Assembly (NCBI RefSeq): GCF_000522985.1
Contig: NZ_CP007128.1
Span: 372,001 to 436,000 of the forward strand
Source: Gemmatirosa kalamazoonensis
GTDB taxonomy: Bacteria > Gemmatimonadota > Gemmatimonadetes > Gemmatimonadales > Gemmatimonadaceae
Length of the DNA: 64,000 bases
Reading direction: 5' to 3'
Below are positions 1-8,167 of the stretch, piece by piece. Each line of letters opens with the position of its first letter. Within the stretch, counting starts at the first letter, position 1. Made by a program: the position numbers and the translations under genes. The notes under the pieces were generated by a model. That model saw only the letters and a program-made list of their open reading frames with translations, was not told the DNA's origin and made no database searches.

Positions 1-383
1 CGACCCGGAGCGCCGGTGGCGGCGAGCGTGCCGTCGCGCAGGTCGAGCCGCGCGAACGCCGTCGCGCCGTCCGTCGGACAGGCGAGCGGCGTCGCCGTCG
101 GGCGCGCGAGCACCTCGGGCGGCGGCAGCAGGTCGTACGGCGAGCTCGCGCGCGGGCCCGCCGCCGGCGCGAGCGCGACCGTCGCCTCCGCCGTCGCCGC
201 GTCGGCTACCGCGTCCACTGCGTCGCGGCCGGCGACGGCGAGGTAGTCGCGCATCGCCCGCTCCGCCGTCGCCCGGTGCGCGCCGACGTCCCCCTCGGCC
301 TCGATCGCGGCGAGCGCCGCGACGGCGAGGGTGGCGAGGAGCAGCAGCATGAGCTGGGGCGCGCGCAGCGCGGCGGTCTTCAT
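1..383 (-). CDS. N-terminal part of an unrecognised membrane-anchored protein (runs off the left edge)
   Basis: The reading frame opens at an ATG at 383 on the minus strand and stays open to the window edge, giving about 127 residues. It begins MKTAALRAPQ followed by a hydrophobic stretch (roughly residues 9-27, LMLLLLATLAVAAL), so it has a signal anchor or signal peptide. The following region, rich in Ala, Asp and Thr, would be extracytoplasmic. I do not recognise a family. Such an N-terminus would suit a sensor kinase or another membrane-anchored protein, but nothing diagnostic is visible. It lies downstream of the TonB-dependent receptor on the same strand, separated by an inverted repeat. 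The codon usage is GC3-rich as in the real neighbouring genes. Confidence 0.6.
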   Translation of the reverse strand, partial: MKTAALRAPQLMLLLLATLAVAALAAIEAEGDVGAHRATAERAMRDYLAVAGRDAVDAVADAATAEATVALAPAAGPRASSPYDLLPPPEVLARPTATPLACPTDGATAFARLDLRDGTLAATGAPG

Positions 384-393
384 TCCGAGGGGC

Positions 394-590
394 GGGATTC
401 GGGACTCGGGACTCGGGACTCGGGACTCGGGACTCGGCGGCCTCCGTCGTCATCTGCGCCGCCGCACCGCGAGGTGCAAGGGAGCGGTGACGCATTGACG
501 AGACTCTGACGCGAACCGCCCCGTCACCCGAGTCCCGAGTCCCGAGTCCCGAGTCCCGAGTCCCGAGTCCCGAGTCCCGAGTCCCGAGTC
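394..590. repeat. Intergenic inverted repeat made of GGGACTC heptamers
   Basis: The heptamer GGGACTC is tandemly repeated about five to six times at 394-436, and its complement GAGTCCC about nine times at 526-590, leaving a loop of about 90 bp. The right arm ends at the stop codon of the TonB-dependent receptor. As RNA this would fold into a very long hairpin, so it probably acts as terminator or mRNA-end protector between two minus-strand genes. The arms differ in unit number. Confidence 0.8.
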
Positions 591-2964
591 AGTACAGCAG
601 CTTGTACACGAGACTCACGTTCCGCCCCGGGTTCGCCGTGAAGCTCTTGATCCGGCTCGACGCGTCGAAGTAGCGCGTGTCGCCGGCGTTGTCGACGCGC
701 AGCGTCACCGAGTGACTCAGCCCGCGCACGAGCCACGTCGCGCCCGCGTTCAGGTTGAGCAGCGTGTACGCCGGCGTCGGCACGTCCACGCACGGCGTGT
801 CGCTCGTCGGATCGCTGGGCAACGCGCCGCCGGGGCCGAGCCGCGCCCGGTCCGCCGGCGCGCATCCCGGCTGCGACACCTGCGACTGGGCGAAGCCGTG
901 GCGCACGTCGCCGCCGAGGAAGAAACGCCCGGTGTCCCACCGCAGCGAGCCGCCGAGGCGCCCCGACGGCAGGAACGGCAGCGCGCCCCCCGAGGTGAAC
1001 CGCCCCCGCACCACGTCGCCGACCGCGCCCACCACCAGGTGCCTGACGACTTCCGCCTCGAGCTGTCCCTCCACCCCGTGCATCGCCGCGTCGCGCTGGG
1101 CGTACACGTTGAGCGGCACCGTGCCCTCGTCGGCGAGCGTCGTGTCGCGCACGAGGTTCGGCGCGATGAAGTTCGCGATCCGGTTCGCGTACGCCGAGAC
1201 CTGCACCGAGGTGCGGCCACTGCGTGCGCGCACGATGCCGTCCACGCCCGTGTTCACCTCCGCCCGCAGGCTCGGGCTGCCGACGTCGTACGTGCCGACG
1301 GCGGCGTGGAACGCGTTCGAGTACAGTTCCTCCACCGTCGGCGCGCGGAACGCGCGGGACGCGCTGCCGCTCAGCGTCACGTACCTGCCCAGCGGCGCGC
1401 TCGCGCCGAGCGAGCCGGAGACGTTCGTGAACGTCGTCGTGCGCCCGGGGCCGAACTTCGCGTCCCCGGCGATCGACCGGATGCGGTAGACGTCGTAGCG
1501 GCCGCCGAGCTGCAGGTGCGCGCGCCGCGACTCGGCCGTCGTGTCCGTGACCACGGTGCCTAACGGGATCTCCTGATAGACGAACAGACCGCCGCTGGTG
1601 CTGTTCGCCGCCGGCGTCAGCGCCTCCTCGCCGGTCGACGCGTACTGCTTGAACAGCCCCGACAGGCCGAGCGCCCCCTTGAACCCCGGCGCCCACAGCG
1701 TGCGGGCGGTGGCGTTCATCGTCTGCGTCGCGAGGTCGAAGCTCGTCCCCACCGCGCCGGTGTTCTCGACCTCGTCGTGCCGGTACCACTGGGCCGTGCC
1801 GTCGAGGCGCACGGTCTCGACGCCGGCGCGGTTCACGTTGAGATCGAACCGCCCGACCCCCTCGCTGCGCTGGCCGCGGATGTGGCCGCCTTCCTCCGGG
1901 TCGCCCGCCGCCGTCGGCAGCCCGTAGTCGAAGCGCTGCCCGCGATACGCCAGCCCGCCCGTCGCGTCGACGCCGACGTAGCCGAGGCCGAGCACCGCGC
2001 CCTGGTTGCGCGAGAACGTGCCGAGCTGCCGCACGTCGCCGCCCGCGCGCACGTCGTCGAGCGAGCGCGCGTTGAGCCGCGCCGACACGGCGACGCGGCG
2101 CGTGACCGGCGCGGTGAGCCCCGCCGAGACCGCGCCACCCGGGTTCACCGACTCCGCCTGCGTGCCGAAGTCGCCCGCGAGGTGGCCAGGCACCTCGGTC
2201 GGGATGTCGTTCGAGATGACGTTCACCACGCCGCCGAGCGCGTTGTTGCCGTACAGCAGCGACGCGGGGCCGCGCACGACCTCGATGCGCTGCGCGTTCA
2301 GCGGGTCGATCGACAGCGCGTGGTCGCTCGACGCGGACGAGAGATCGGCCGCGCGCTGGCCGTCCTGCAGCACCAGGATGCGCTCGCCGGTGAGCCCCCG
2401 GATGACCGGCACGTTCGCCGCCGGCCCGTTGTAGCGCATCGCGAGCCCGGGCTCGTTCGACAGCGTCTGCGCGACGCTCGCCCCGAGCTCGCGGCTCAGC
2501 GCCTTGCCCGAGAGCTCGGCCGTCGACTGGGTGATGGCCATCGGATCGGTGCCCGTGGGCGTCGCCGTGACGACAGCGGTCTGCAGCCGCACCGTGGTCG
2601 CCTTCAGCGTGACCGTCACGCGCACCGGTGCGCCGCTCTCCGGCACGGTGACCGCGACGTGCCCCGGCGCGTACCCGAGCAGCAGGAAGTTGAGGTGGTA
2701 GGTGCCGGCGCCGAGGCCGCGCAGGGTGAACGTGCCGTCGGCCGCGGTGGTCGTCGCGCGGCCGGCCTCGCTCACGACGACGTCGACGTTCGCGAGGGGG
2801 CGGCCGACCTCGTCCTGCACCACCCCGGATACGGGCGGCGCGGCGACGGGCGACGTGACGGCGGATGCGGGATGATGCGTCGTGGCGCCGGCGACCGGCG
2901 CGACGACGGACGTGCCGACGAGGCACAGCGCGCCGGCGGCGCGTCGTGCGGGAAAGCTCGACAT
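589..2964 (-). CDS. TonB-dependent outer-membrane receptor with carboxypeptidase-like N-domain
   Basis: A 791-residue receptor importing an unidentified ligand across the outer membrane with TonB energy. After the signal peptide (MSSFPARRAAGALCLVGTSV) there is a carboxypeptidase-regulatory-like domain (about 48-135), a plug domain (about 150-255, with VPVIRGLTGERILVLQDGQR), and a beta-barrel ending in an aromatic residue (KLLY), as outer-membrane proteins do. The open frame extends 167 codons upstream, but the start at 2964 precedes a proper signal peptide and has AGGAG-like sequence upstream. The small protein at 3072-3419, with a Cys-x-x-Cys pair, lies just upstream, a pairing that often goes with metal uptake, and the barrel resembles ZnuD-like receptors. 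The metal link is inference only. Confidence 0.85.
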   Translation of the reverse strand: MSSFPARRAAGALCLVGTSVVAPVAGATTHHPASAVTSPVAAPPVSGVVQDEVGRPLANVDVVVSEAGRATTTAADGTFTLRGLGAGTYHLNFLLLGYAPGHVAVTVPESGAPVRVTVTLKATTVRLQTAVVTATPTGTDPMAITQSTAELSGKALSRELGASVAQTLSNEPGLAMRYNGPAANVPVIRGLTGERILVLQDGQRAADLSSASSDHALSIDPLNAQRIEVVRGPASLLYGNNALGGVVNVISNDIPTEVPGHLAGDFGTQAESVNPGGAVSAGLTAPVTRRVAVSARLNARSLDDVRAGGDVRQLGTFSRNQGAVLGLGYVGVDATGGLAYRGQRFDYGLPTAAGDPEEGGHIRGQRSEGVGRFDLNVNRAGVETVRLDGTAQWYRHDEVENTGAVGTSFDLATQTMNATARTLWAPGFKGALGLSGLFKQYASTGEEALTPAANSTSGGLFVYQEIPLGTVVTDTTAESRRAHLQLGGRYDVYRIRSIAGDAKFGPGRTTTFTNVSGSLGASAPLGRYVTLSGSASRAFRAPTVEELYSNAFHAAVGTYDVGSPSLRAEVNTGVDGIVRARSGRTSVQVSAYANRIANFIAPNLVRDTTLADEGTVPLNVYAQRDAAMHGVEGQLEAEVVRHLVVGAVGDVVRGRFTSGGALPFLPSGRLGGSLRWDTGRFFLGGDVRHGFAQSQVSQPGCAPADRARLGPGGALPSDPTSDTPCVDVPTPAYTLLNLNAGATWLVRGLSHSVTLRVDNAGDTRYFDASSRIKSFTANPGRNVSLVYKLLY

Positions 2965-3071
2965 GATGGGGTCTCCTGACCGTGGATGCGCGCGCACGGC
3001 GCCGACGCCCGGGGAAACACGGGCATGGGCAGCGCGCGGGGACGGCCGCCCGGACGGGCGGTCGTGGGCGG

Positions 3072-3419
3072 TCAGGCGGTCGGAGGCCCGCGCGGAAGGG
3101 CGAGGGTGTGGCGCCCGACGGTCGGGCGGCCGAGGGCCGTCGCGACGGGCGCGGCCAGGGCGATCGTGGCCGTCGGCAGCGCGCACGCGGCGCGCGACGG
3201 CGTGGCGAGCAGCGCCACCACCTGGCACAGCGCGCAGTCCGTCGGGTGGACGCGCGGACACGTCGGCGAGCCGTGTGACTCGACGTGGACGATGGCCCGA
3301 CCCGAGCGCGCGGCCTCCGCCTCCAGGCGCGCGTCCGCGATGCCCACGAGCGGCGGCACCAGCAGGTGCAGCAGCGCGAGGACGGCGGAGAGGCCGCGGA
3401 GAAGCCGGAGGCGACGCAT
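3072..3419 (-). CDS. Small Cys-containing membrane protein (DUF2946-like)
   Basis: A protein of 115 residues starting MRRLRLLRGLSAVLALLHLL, a hydrophobic N-terminal segment. It carries a motif HPTDCALCQ at about residues 59-67 (a C-x2-C pair next to a His) and further hydrophobic segments. This layout, small with one C-x-x-C, resembles the DUF2946 proteins that sit beside TonB-dependent metal receptors. The frame is open 27 codons further upstream, but that extension is Arg-rich and non-hydrophobic, so the start at 3419 is preferred. It lies directly upstream of the TonB receptor on the same strand, with about 107 bp between. Function unknown; a role in metal sensing or handling is inference. 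Confidence 0.55.
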   Translation of the reverse strand: MRRLRLLRGLSAVLALLHLLVPPLVGIADARLEAEAARSGRAIVHVESHGSPTCPRVHPTDCALCQVVALLATPSRAACALPTATIALAAPVATALGRPTVGRHTLALPRGPPTA

Positions 3420-3490
3420 CGGCCGAACGATAGCCACGACCGGCACCGCCCGGGTAGGACGCCATCGCCGCCTGCGACCCCGGGAGGGCA

Positions 3491-5761
3491 TCAGCGCCAC
3501 TTCACGACCGACAGCACGTCAGTGAAGTCGTCCGTCCACAGCCGCACGCGGCCCGTCGGCGGCAGCGGCGCCCACCCGCGCGTGCGCGTGAGCGCGCCGA
3601 GCGCCGCGGCGTGGCGCGACAGCACCACCCACGTCGACGCGGAGATCATCGGGTGGCGCCGGCCCTCGCCGCTCACGTCGTTGCCGTACGACCCGGCGAG
3701 CCGCGCGTCGAGCGCCAGCTCCGCGAGCACCGGCACGAGGTCGAGGTAGCGGTTGCTGACGTGCACCGCGAGCACGCCGTCCGGGCGGAGCTTCGCGAGG
3801 TAGAGCGCCATCGCCTCGCGCGTCAGCAGGTGCGTCGGGATCGCGTCCGAGCTGAACGCGTCGAGCACGAGCAGGTCGTAGGTCGCCGCGGGCGCCTCGG
3901 CCAGCCGCAGGCGCGCGTCGCCCACCACGACGTCCGCCGTCGGCGGGCAGTCGCGCAGGAACGTGAACAGCCGCGGGTCGCGCGCGATGCGCACGATCAC
4001 CGGATCGATCTCGTAGAACGTCCACCGCTCGCCACGGCGGCCGTAGCAGGCGAGCGTGCCGGTGCCGAGCCCCACGACGCCCACGCGGCGGCCGTCGCGC
4101 GCGAGCGTCGGCACGCGGGCGAACAGCGCGCCTAACGGTCCGCGCTCGTGGTAGTACGTGATCGGCGTCGTGGGCGCGCGCACGTCCTGCGCGCCGTGCA
4201 GCGTCGTCCCGTTCTGCAGGTGGTGGTACGGCCCGCTCACGCGCACCGCGTACGTGCCGAAGAAGCTGCGCGCCCGCAGCAGCACCCCGCCCCCGCGCGA
4301 GAGCTGTCCGACGGTCGCGCCGAGCAGCAGCGCCGCGAGCCCGAGCGCGAACGCCATGGGACGCCGCCGCAGCGCGAAGACGATGAGGGCCGCCGGCACG
4401 CCGAGCGCCGCCGTCGCCGCGGCGCGCGCGCCCGACGGCACGTCCGCGCGGACGAGCACCGCCGCGAGCAGCAGCCCGCCCGCCGTCACCGGCGCGACGA
4501 CGTACCACACCAGCCGATCGAGCCGGTCGGTCGTCTCGTCGGAGTCGGACGTGGTGTCGACGAGGCGCGCGAACAGGTGCGGCCGCGGCCCGTCCACCGG
4601 CGCGGGCGTCGGCGCGTGCCGCACGCGCCCGAACGCCCACGCCGCGCCCGCGAGCCCGATGGCGATCGGATACTCGGCGAGCGTGTCGAACACCGCCGGC
4701 GCCACGATCGCGTCGAACACGCCGCCGGCCAGCCCGCCGAGCGACACGAACAGGTAGAACTCCGTGAGCCGCTCCGGCGCCGGACGTCGGTCGGCGAGCG
4801 CCTGATGGCAGACGAGCGACGCGAGCGCCACCGCGGCGAGGTGCGCGCCCGCGATCGACCACAGCGGACGGTTCACGCCGAGCGCGGCGAGCAGCGCGAG
4901 CAGCGGCAGCGCGGCGGCGAACAGCGGCTCCAGGATCTCGTTAGGCACCCGCGCCCGCTCGGCGAACGCGGCGACGAACGACAGCAGATACAGCGCGAGC
5001 GGGATCACCCACAGCAGCGGGACCGGCGCCACGTCGGTCGTCACGTAGCGCGTCACGCCGAGCAGCAGCGCGGAGGGCACGAGCGCGAGGAACGTCCACC
5101 GCAGCCGCTCGGCCGACACGGCGCCCGGCGACCCGAGCGACGCGTCGACGGCCGGCGCGGTCGCGACGAGCCCCGTCCCCGATCCGCGCACCACGAACGC
5201 GCACGCGGCGAGCGCCGCGCCGAGCACCGCGTACGCCGCGGCCCATCCGTGCGCCTGCCCTGCGAGTCCCACCCGCGGCTCGACGACGAGCGGGTAGCCG
5301 AGGAGGGCGAGCATGCTCCCCGCGTTGCTCGCCGCGTAGAGGAAGTACGGCTCGCCGCGTCCCGGGAGCGCCGCGTACCACCGCTGGAGCAGCGGCGCCC
5401 CCGCCGAGAGGACCACGAACGGCGCCCCCACCGCGCCGAGCAGCAGCACGAGCAGCCACCCGGCCGGCGGCCATCCCGCGGGGGGCGAGGCATGGCGCAC
5501 GACCGGCGGCAGCGCGAGCAGCGACGCGGCAAACAGCGCGAGGTGCACGACCGTCTGCCGACGGCCGAGCCGGCGCGCCACCACGTGCGCGTACAGGTAG
5601 CCGGCCAGGAGCATCGCCTGGAACGCCATCAGGCACGTGTTCCACACCGACGGCGCCCCGCCGAACAGCGGCAGCACGCGCTTGCTCACCATCGGCTCCA
5701 CGGCGAACAGCAGCGCCGCGTTGCACGCGACCGTGACGACGAACAACGACCTGTGGCGCAT
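3491..5761 (-). CDS. Membrane-fused spermidine-synthase-like protein
   Basis: A protein of 756 residues. The N-terminal half is a multi-span membrane domain (starting MRHRSLFVVTVACNAALLFAVEPM, a motif typical of this family). The C-terminal 270 residues are a Rossmann methyltransferase-like spermidine synthase fold, with the nucleotide-binding loop VGVVGLGTGTLACYG and the motif LVLDAFSSDAIPTHL. These 'fused MFS/spermidine synthase' proteins are widespread, but true aminopropyl transfer is rarely shown, so the reaction is uncertain. No other polyamine gene is nearby. It is divergent from the gene at 5901 and is probably a single-gene transcript; its stop is 70 bp from the start of the small Cys protein. 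Confidence 0.8.
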   Translation of the reverse strand: MRHRSLFVVTVACNAALLFAVEPMVSKRVLPLFGGAPSVWNTCLMAFQAMLLAGYLYAHVVARRLGRRQTVVHLALFAASLLALPPVVRHASPPAGWPPAGWLLVLLLGAVGAPFVVLSAGAPLLQRWYAALPGRGEPYFLYAASNAGSMLALLGYPLVVEPRVGLAGQAHGWAAAYAVLGAALAACAFVVRGSGTGLVATAPAVDASLGSPGAVSAERLRWTFLALVPSALLLGVTRYVTTDVAPVPLLWVIPLALYLLSFVAAFAERARVPNEILEPLFAAALPLLALLAALGVNRPLWSIAGAHLAAVALASLVCHQALADRRPAPERLTEFYLFVSLGGLAGGVFDAIVAPAVFDTLAEYPIAIGLAGAAWAFGRVRHAPTPAPVDGPRPHLFARLVDTTSDSDETTDRLDRLVWYVVAPVTAGGLLLAAVLVRADVPSGARAAATAALGVPAALIVFALRRRPMAFALGLAALLLGATVGQLSRGGGVLLRARSFFGTYAVRVSGPYHHLQNGTTLHGAQDVRAPTTPITYYHERGPLGALFARVPTLARDGRRVGVVGLGTGTLACYGRRGERWTFYEIDPVIVRIARDPRLFTFLRDCPPTADVVVGDARLRLAEAPAATYDLLVLDAFSSDAIPTHLLTREAMALYLAKLRPDGVLAVHVSNRYLDLVPVLAELALDARLAGSYGNDVSGEGRRHPMISASTWVVLSRHAAALGALTRTRGWAPLPPTGRVRLWTDDFTDVLSVVKWR

Positions 5762-5900
5762 GACCTCCCGCGGACGGTGGTGGCGCGGGTAATCTGCCGC
5801 CGACCGCGCTCGAGCGTCACCGGAGCCGACTCGGCTGGTCCGCGCCGTGCATGAACGCGAGGGACGCGGCGCCGTGGGGGCGTCGCCCGCACTTCACTCG

Positions 5901-6317
5901 ATGCGCCTGTCGTCGTCGCTCGCCGTCGCCGCCGCGGTCACCGCGGTCACCGCGCTCACCGCGTCCGTCGGTGCGGCCCAACCGTCGCCCCCGTCCGACC
6001 CGAAGCCGCCGCGCGGGATGGGCGCGTCGTACCTCGACCACGCGATCGTCGACGTCTACCCCGTCGAGAACGGCCTCGTGGAGATCCTCATCCACGACCT
6101 CGGTCGCGCGAAGGCCCCCGCGCCGATCGCGATCTACCGCGCGGACGGCAAGGCGCCGACGCGCTGCGGCGTGCCGCTCGAGGTGTTCCTGAACGGCTCC
6201 CGCGTCGCCCGCTTCCGCGTCCCCGCGAAGCCCGCGATCGTGCGCGTCGAGCTCGATCCGGACCACGAGTACCCGGACGCGAATCGGACGAACGACGTCT
6301 GGACGGCCAAGAGATAG
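5901..6317 (+). CDS. Small secreted protein with CARDB-like fold
   Basis: A protein of 138 residues: a signal peptide (MRLSSSLAVAAAVTAV...SVGAAQ), a Pro-rich linker, then about 95 residues resembling a CARDB/immunoglobulin-like beta module. Its C-terminus, EYPDANRTNDVW, is typical of such modules at the ends of secreted peptidases. The start at 5901 is chosen because the 18 codons upstream do not look like a signal peptide. The gene is divergent from the spermidine-synthase-like gene and convergent with the DUF937 gene, the two stops being separated only by an inverted repeat. A stand-alone copy of this module has no obvious catalytic role; it may be an adhesion or inhibitor-type domain. Confidence 0.65.
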   Translation: MRLSSSLAVAAAVTAVTALTASVGAAQPSPPSDPKPPRGMGASYLDHAIVDVYPVENGLVEILIHDLGRAKAPAPIAIYRADGKAPTRCGVPLEVFLNGSRVARFRVPAKPAIVRVELDPDHEYPDANRTNDVWTAKR

Positions 6318-6412
6318 GGCAGGAGGGCAGGAGGGCAGGAGGGCAGGAGAGCCATAAGGTCTCCTGCCCTCGCGCGTTTCGCGCGCGCCCTCCTGCCCTC
6401 CTGCCCTGTCTC
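6317..6412. terminator. Bidirectional hairpin of GGGCAGGA repeats between convergent genes
   Basis: The octamer GGGCAGGA is repeated four times (6318-6349). It is mirrored by TCCTGCCC units at 6361-6409, with an inner small palindrome (CGCGCG-TTT-CGCGCG) in the right half. The repeat fills the whole gap between the stops of the CARDB-like gene and the DUF937 gene, so it most likely ends both transcripts. The right arm is interrupted by the inner hairpin, which shows it is not a simple perfect inverted repeat. Confidence 0.75.
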
Positions 6413-6414
6413 GG

Positions 6415-7014
6415 TCAGTGCCGCGTCGCCGCGTCGAGGATCTTCCCCACGATGCCGCCGATGTGCGGCGCGGTGCGCTGGGTCTGGGCCTGCGCCTGAC
6501 GGGCCTCCTGCTGGAGCGCGTCGGGGATGCCGTCGGCGTTCAGGTCAGCCGCTGACGGCTGGGTGGCGCTCTGCTGTTGCTGCTTGCGCTGATGCGCGAG
6601 CGCGGCGAGCACGATCGGGGCGAGGATGAGGAGCAGCTTCTTCGTCTGACCCGCGTCGAGCCCCGACGCCTGCTGGACGCCGTCGTTCACCTGCCCCTCG
6701 TGGCGTCCGAGGACGTTGCCGAGGATGCCGCCCCCGGCGCCGCCCGCGCCACCGAGCGCGCCGGACAGGATCGAGCCGAGCGAGCCGCCGAGGCCACCGA
6801 GGCCACCGAGCAACCCCTCGTGCTGCTGCATCGCTTCCTGGACGCCCTGGGCACCGCCGGCATCCTGGGCGGTGCTCGCCATGCCGCCGAGCAGCATCGG
6901 CAGCGCGGCCTGGACGGCCGTCTCGGTTTGCGCCGGGTCGGCGCCGATCTGCTGACTGAGCTGCCGGATCTGGTCCGGACCGAGGTGCTGCTGGACGAGG
7001 TCGAGAACGCTCAT
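6415..7014 (-). CDS. DUF937 / YidB-like protein
   Basis: A protein of 199 residues starting MSVLDLVQQHLGPDQIRQLSQQIG. The N-terminal helix-rich part (1-60) with AVQAALPMLLGGMA is the DUF937 signature. A Gly-rich segment (about 85-115) and a hydrophobic stretch LLLILAPIVLAALA (about 134-147) follow, then a Gln-rich tail with a calcium-loop-like DLNADGIPD. YidB-like proteins of this family have no settled function. The frame is open for 34 more codons upstream, but the family begins at this Met. It is divergent from the secreted repeat protein gene at 7291. Confidence 0.8.
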   Translation of the reverse strand: MSVLDLVQQHLGPDQIRQLSQQIGADPAQTETAVQAALPMLLGGMASTAQDAGGAQGVQEAMQQHEGLLGGLGGLGGSLGSILSGALGGAGGAGGGILGNVLGRHEGQVNDGVQQASGLDAGQTKKLLLILAPIVLAALAHQRKQQQQSATQPSAADLNADGIPDALQQEARQAQAQTQRTAPHIGGIVGKILDAATRH

Positions 7015-7132
7015 TGGAGGGTGCGGTTCGGGTGAGATCGGTCGCGGGTGGAAGAACCGCGCCGCCTTCCGCCCATCCCATGATCTGGACGGCGTTTCGT
7101 CCCACAGCGTGTACAACGCCGCCGCCGAAGTC

Positions 7133-7148
7133 CGTGACCCGGGTCACG
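7133..7148. promoter_or_regulatory. 16-bp perfect palindrome in a divergent intergenic region
   Basis: CGTGACCCGGGTCACG is a perfect palindrome lying 119 bp upstream of the DUF937 start and 143 bp upstream of the secreted repeat protein start. A further GTCACG half lies 6 bp away (7154-7159). A palindrome of this size in a divergent promoter region is a candidate operator. The regulator is unknown. Confidence 0.4.
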
Positions 7149-7290
7149 TTCTGTCACGTAAGTAGCTACGGATGAACGACTTGCAACCACAAACAGGCGG
7201 CGGCCCGATCGCGCACGCGCGTTGCCTTTCGGGTGGGCAGGCCGGCGACGCAGAGGCCGCCGACGGCAGGTCAACTCGCAGGAGGCAAGC

Positions 7291-8064
7291 ATGACTCGGA
7301 CGCTTCGTTCTTTCGGCAGACAGCAGCTCCAGGCGGCGCTCGTCGGAGCGGTCGCCCTGCTCGGCGGTCGCGCGGCCCAGGCCCAGTGGGGCCAGCCGCA
7401 GAACGGCAACATGCGGCTCGTCTTCGAGTGGCAGGGCAACGTCGATCGCGATACGCGCATCAACGTCGGGCGCGGCGGCGTGAGCGTGTACGGCGCGAGC
7501 AGCAACGAGAGCCGCGGCCGCTTCGTGACGCGAGGGACGCTCCCGACCGGCAACGGCACGCTGTACGTGCAGCGCGTCAGCGGGCGCGGGAACGTCGAGG
7601 TCATCCAGCAGCCCGGCTACAACTCCGGCGACGGCATCATCCGCATCACGGACTCGCAGGGCGGGCAGGGCTACTACGACATCCGCGCGTACTGGCAGTC
7701 GAACGGCACGGTGGCCGACCGGAACGGGAACGGCGACTGGAACTCGCGGCTCGGCTGCTGGGATCGGAACCACAACGACAGCTGCGATCACGACGCGAAC
7801 GGCAGCACGAACGGCAACGGCGGCTGGGACCGTGGGGACGTGTACCAGCGCAACGGCGAGGTCGCGCGTGGCCGCGGCGAGGTGGCGCTCGACCGGAACG
7901 GCAACGTCGTCTACGACCGGCGCGGCCAGGTCGTGTACGAGCGCCGCGGCAACCAGACGCTGGTCCGCGACCGCAACGGCAACGTCGTGTTCGACCGCAA
8001 CGGCAAGCCGGTGTACGAGAAGTCGAACAACGGCCGGCGGGGCCGCGAGCGCTACGACGACTGA
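7291..8064 (+). CDS. Secreted protein with C-terminal Asp/Asn/Gly-rich repeats
   Basis: A protein of 257 residues with a strong ribosome binding site (AGGAGG at 7280-7285). The signal peptide (about 1-32) ends in AQAQW. Residues 33-140 form a beta-rich domain of a type seen in Gemmatimonadota hypothetical proteins (NMRLVFEWQGNVDRDTRINV... YYDIRAYW). Residues 145-180 are Asn/Asp/Gly-rich with two Cys (CWDRNHNDSC). From residue 198 to 245 there are about four degenerate repeats of the form DRNGNVVYDRxGxxVYE. The repeats could bind calcium or pack as a beta structure on the cell surface. No homologue with a known role is recognised. It is followed by a clear Rho-independent terminator. Confidence 0.75.
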   Translation: MTRTLRSFGRQQLQAALVGAVALLGGRAAQAQWGQPQNGNMRLVFEWQGNVDRDTRINVGRGGVSVYGASSNESRGRFVTRGTLPTGNGTLYVQRVSGRGNVEVIQQPGYNSGDGIIRITDSQGGQGYYDIRAYWQSNGTVADRNGNGDWNSRLGCWDRNHNDSCDHDANGSTNGNGGWDRGDVYQRNGEVARGRGEVALDRNGNVVYDRRGQVVYERRGNQTLVRDRNGNVVFDRNGKPVYEKSNNGRRGRERYDD

Positions 8065-8077
8065 CGCACGGATCGCG

Positions 8078-8112
8078 AACGCGCCGGCCGGGGCACCCGG
8101 CCGGCGCGTTTT
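8078..8112 (+). terminator. Rho-independent terminator after the secreted repeat protein
   Basis: A perfect 15-bp stem (8078-8092 with 8096-8110) and a GCA loop, with the right arm running into TTTT (8109-8112). It is 14 bp beyond the stop codon and is the most conventional terminator in the window. Confidence 0.85.
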
Positions 8113-8124
8113 CGCGTCCCCGCA

Positions 8125-8147
8125 TATTGTTCTTGCCGGGAACAATA
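8125..8147. promoter_or_regulatory. Palindromic operator TATTGTTC-N7-GAACAATA upstream of pectin methylesterase
   Basis: A perfect 8-bp inverted repeat with a 7-bp spacer, 20 bp before the pectin methylesterase start. The same arrangement recurs at 54903-54925 and 55072-55094 between uxaC and a ROK regulator gene. ROK repressors such as XylR and NagC bind palindromes of similar size, so the ROK protein at 55183 is the likely ligand-responsive repressor here. That assignment is inference from shared sequence and gene context. Confidence 0.65.
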
Positions 8148-8167
8148 CAGCCGCCCACTCTTCGTGC

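Noticed and set aside
394-590. Tandem 7-8 bp repeats as a CRISPR array
   Set aside because: Units are 7-8 bp without unique spacers and no cas gene is present; they form hairpin arms.
4148-5854. Long Arg-rich frame (568 codons) on the plus strand
   Set aside because: It lies antisense to the membrane spermidine-synthase-like gene and has the Arg/Ala/His composition produced by GC-rich complementary frames; no signal or family motif.
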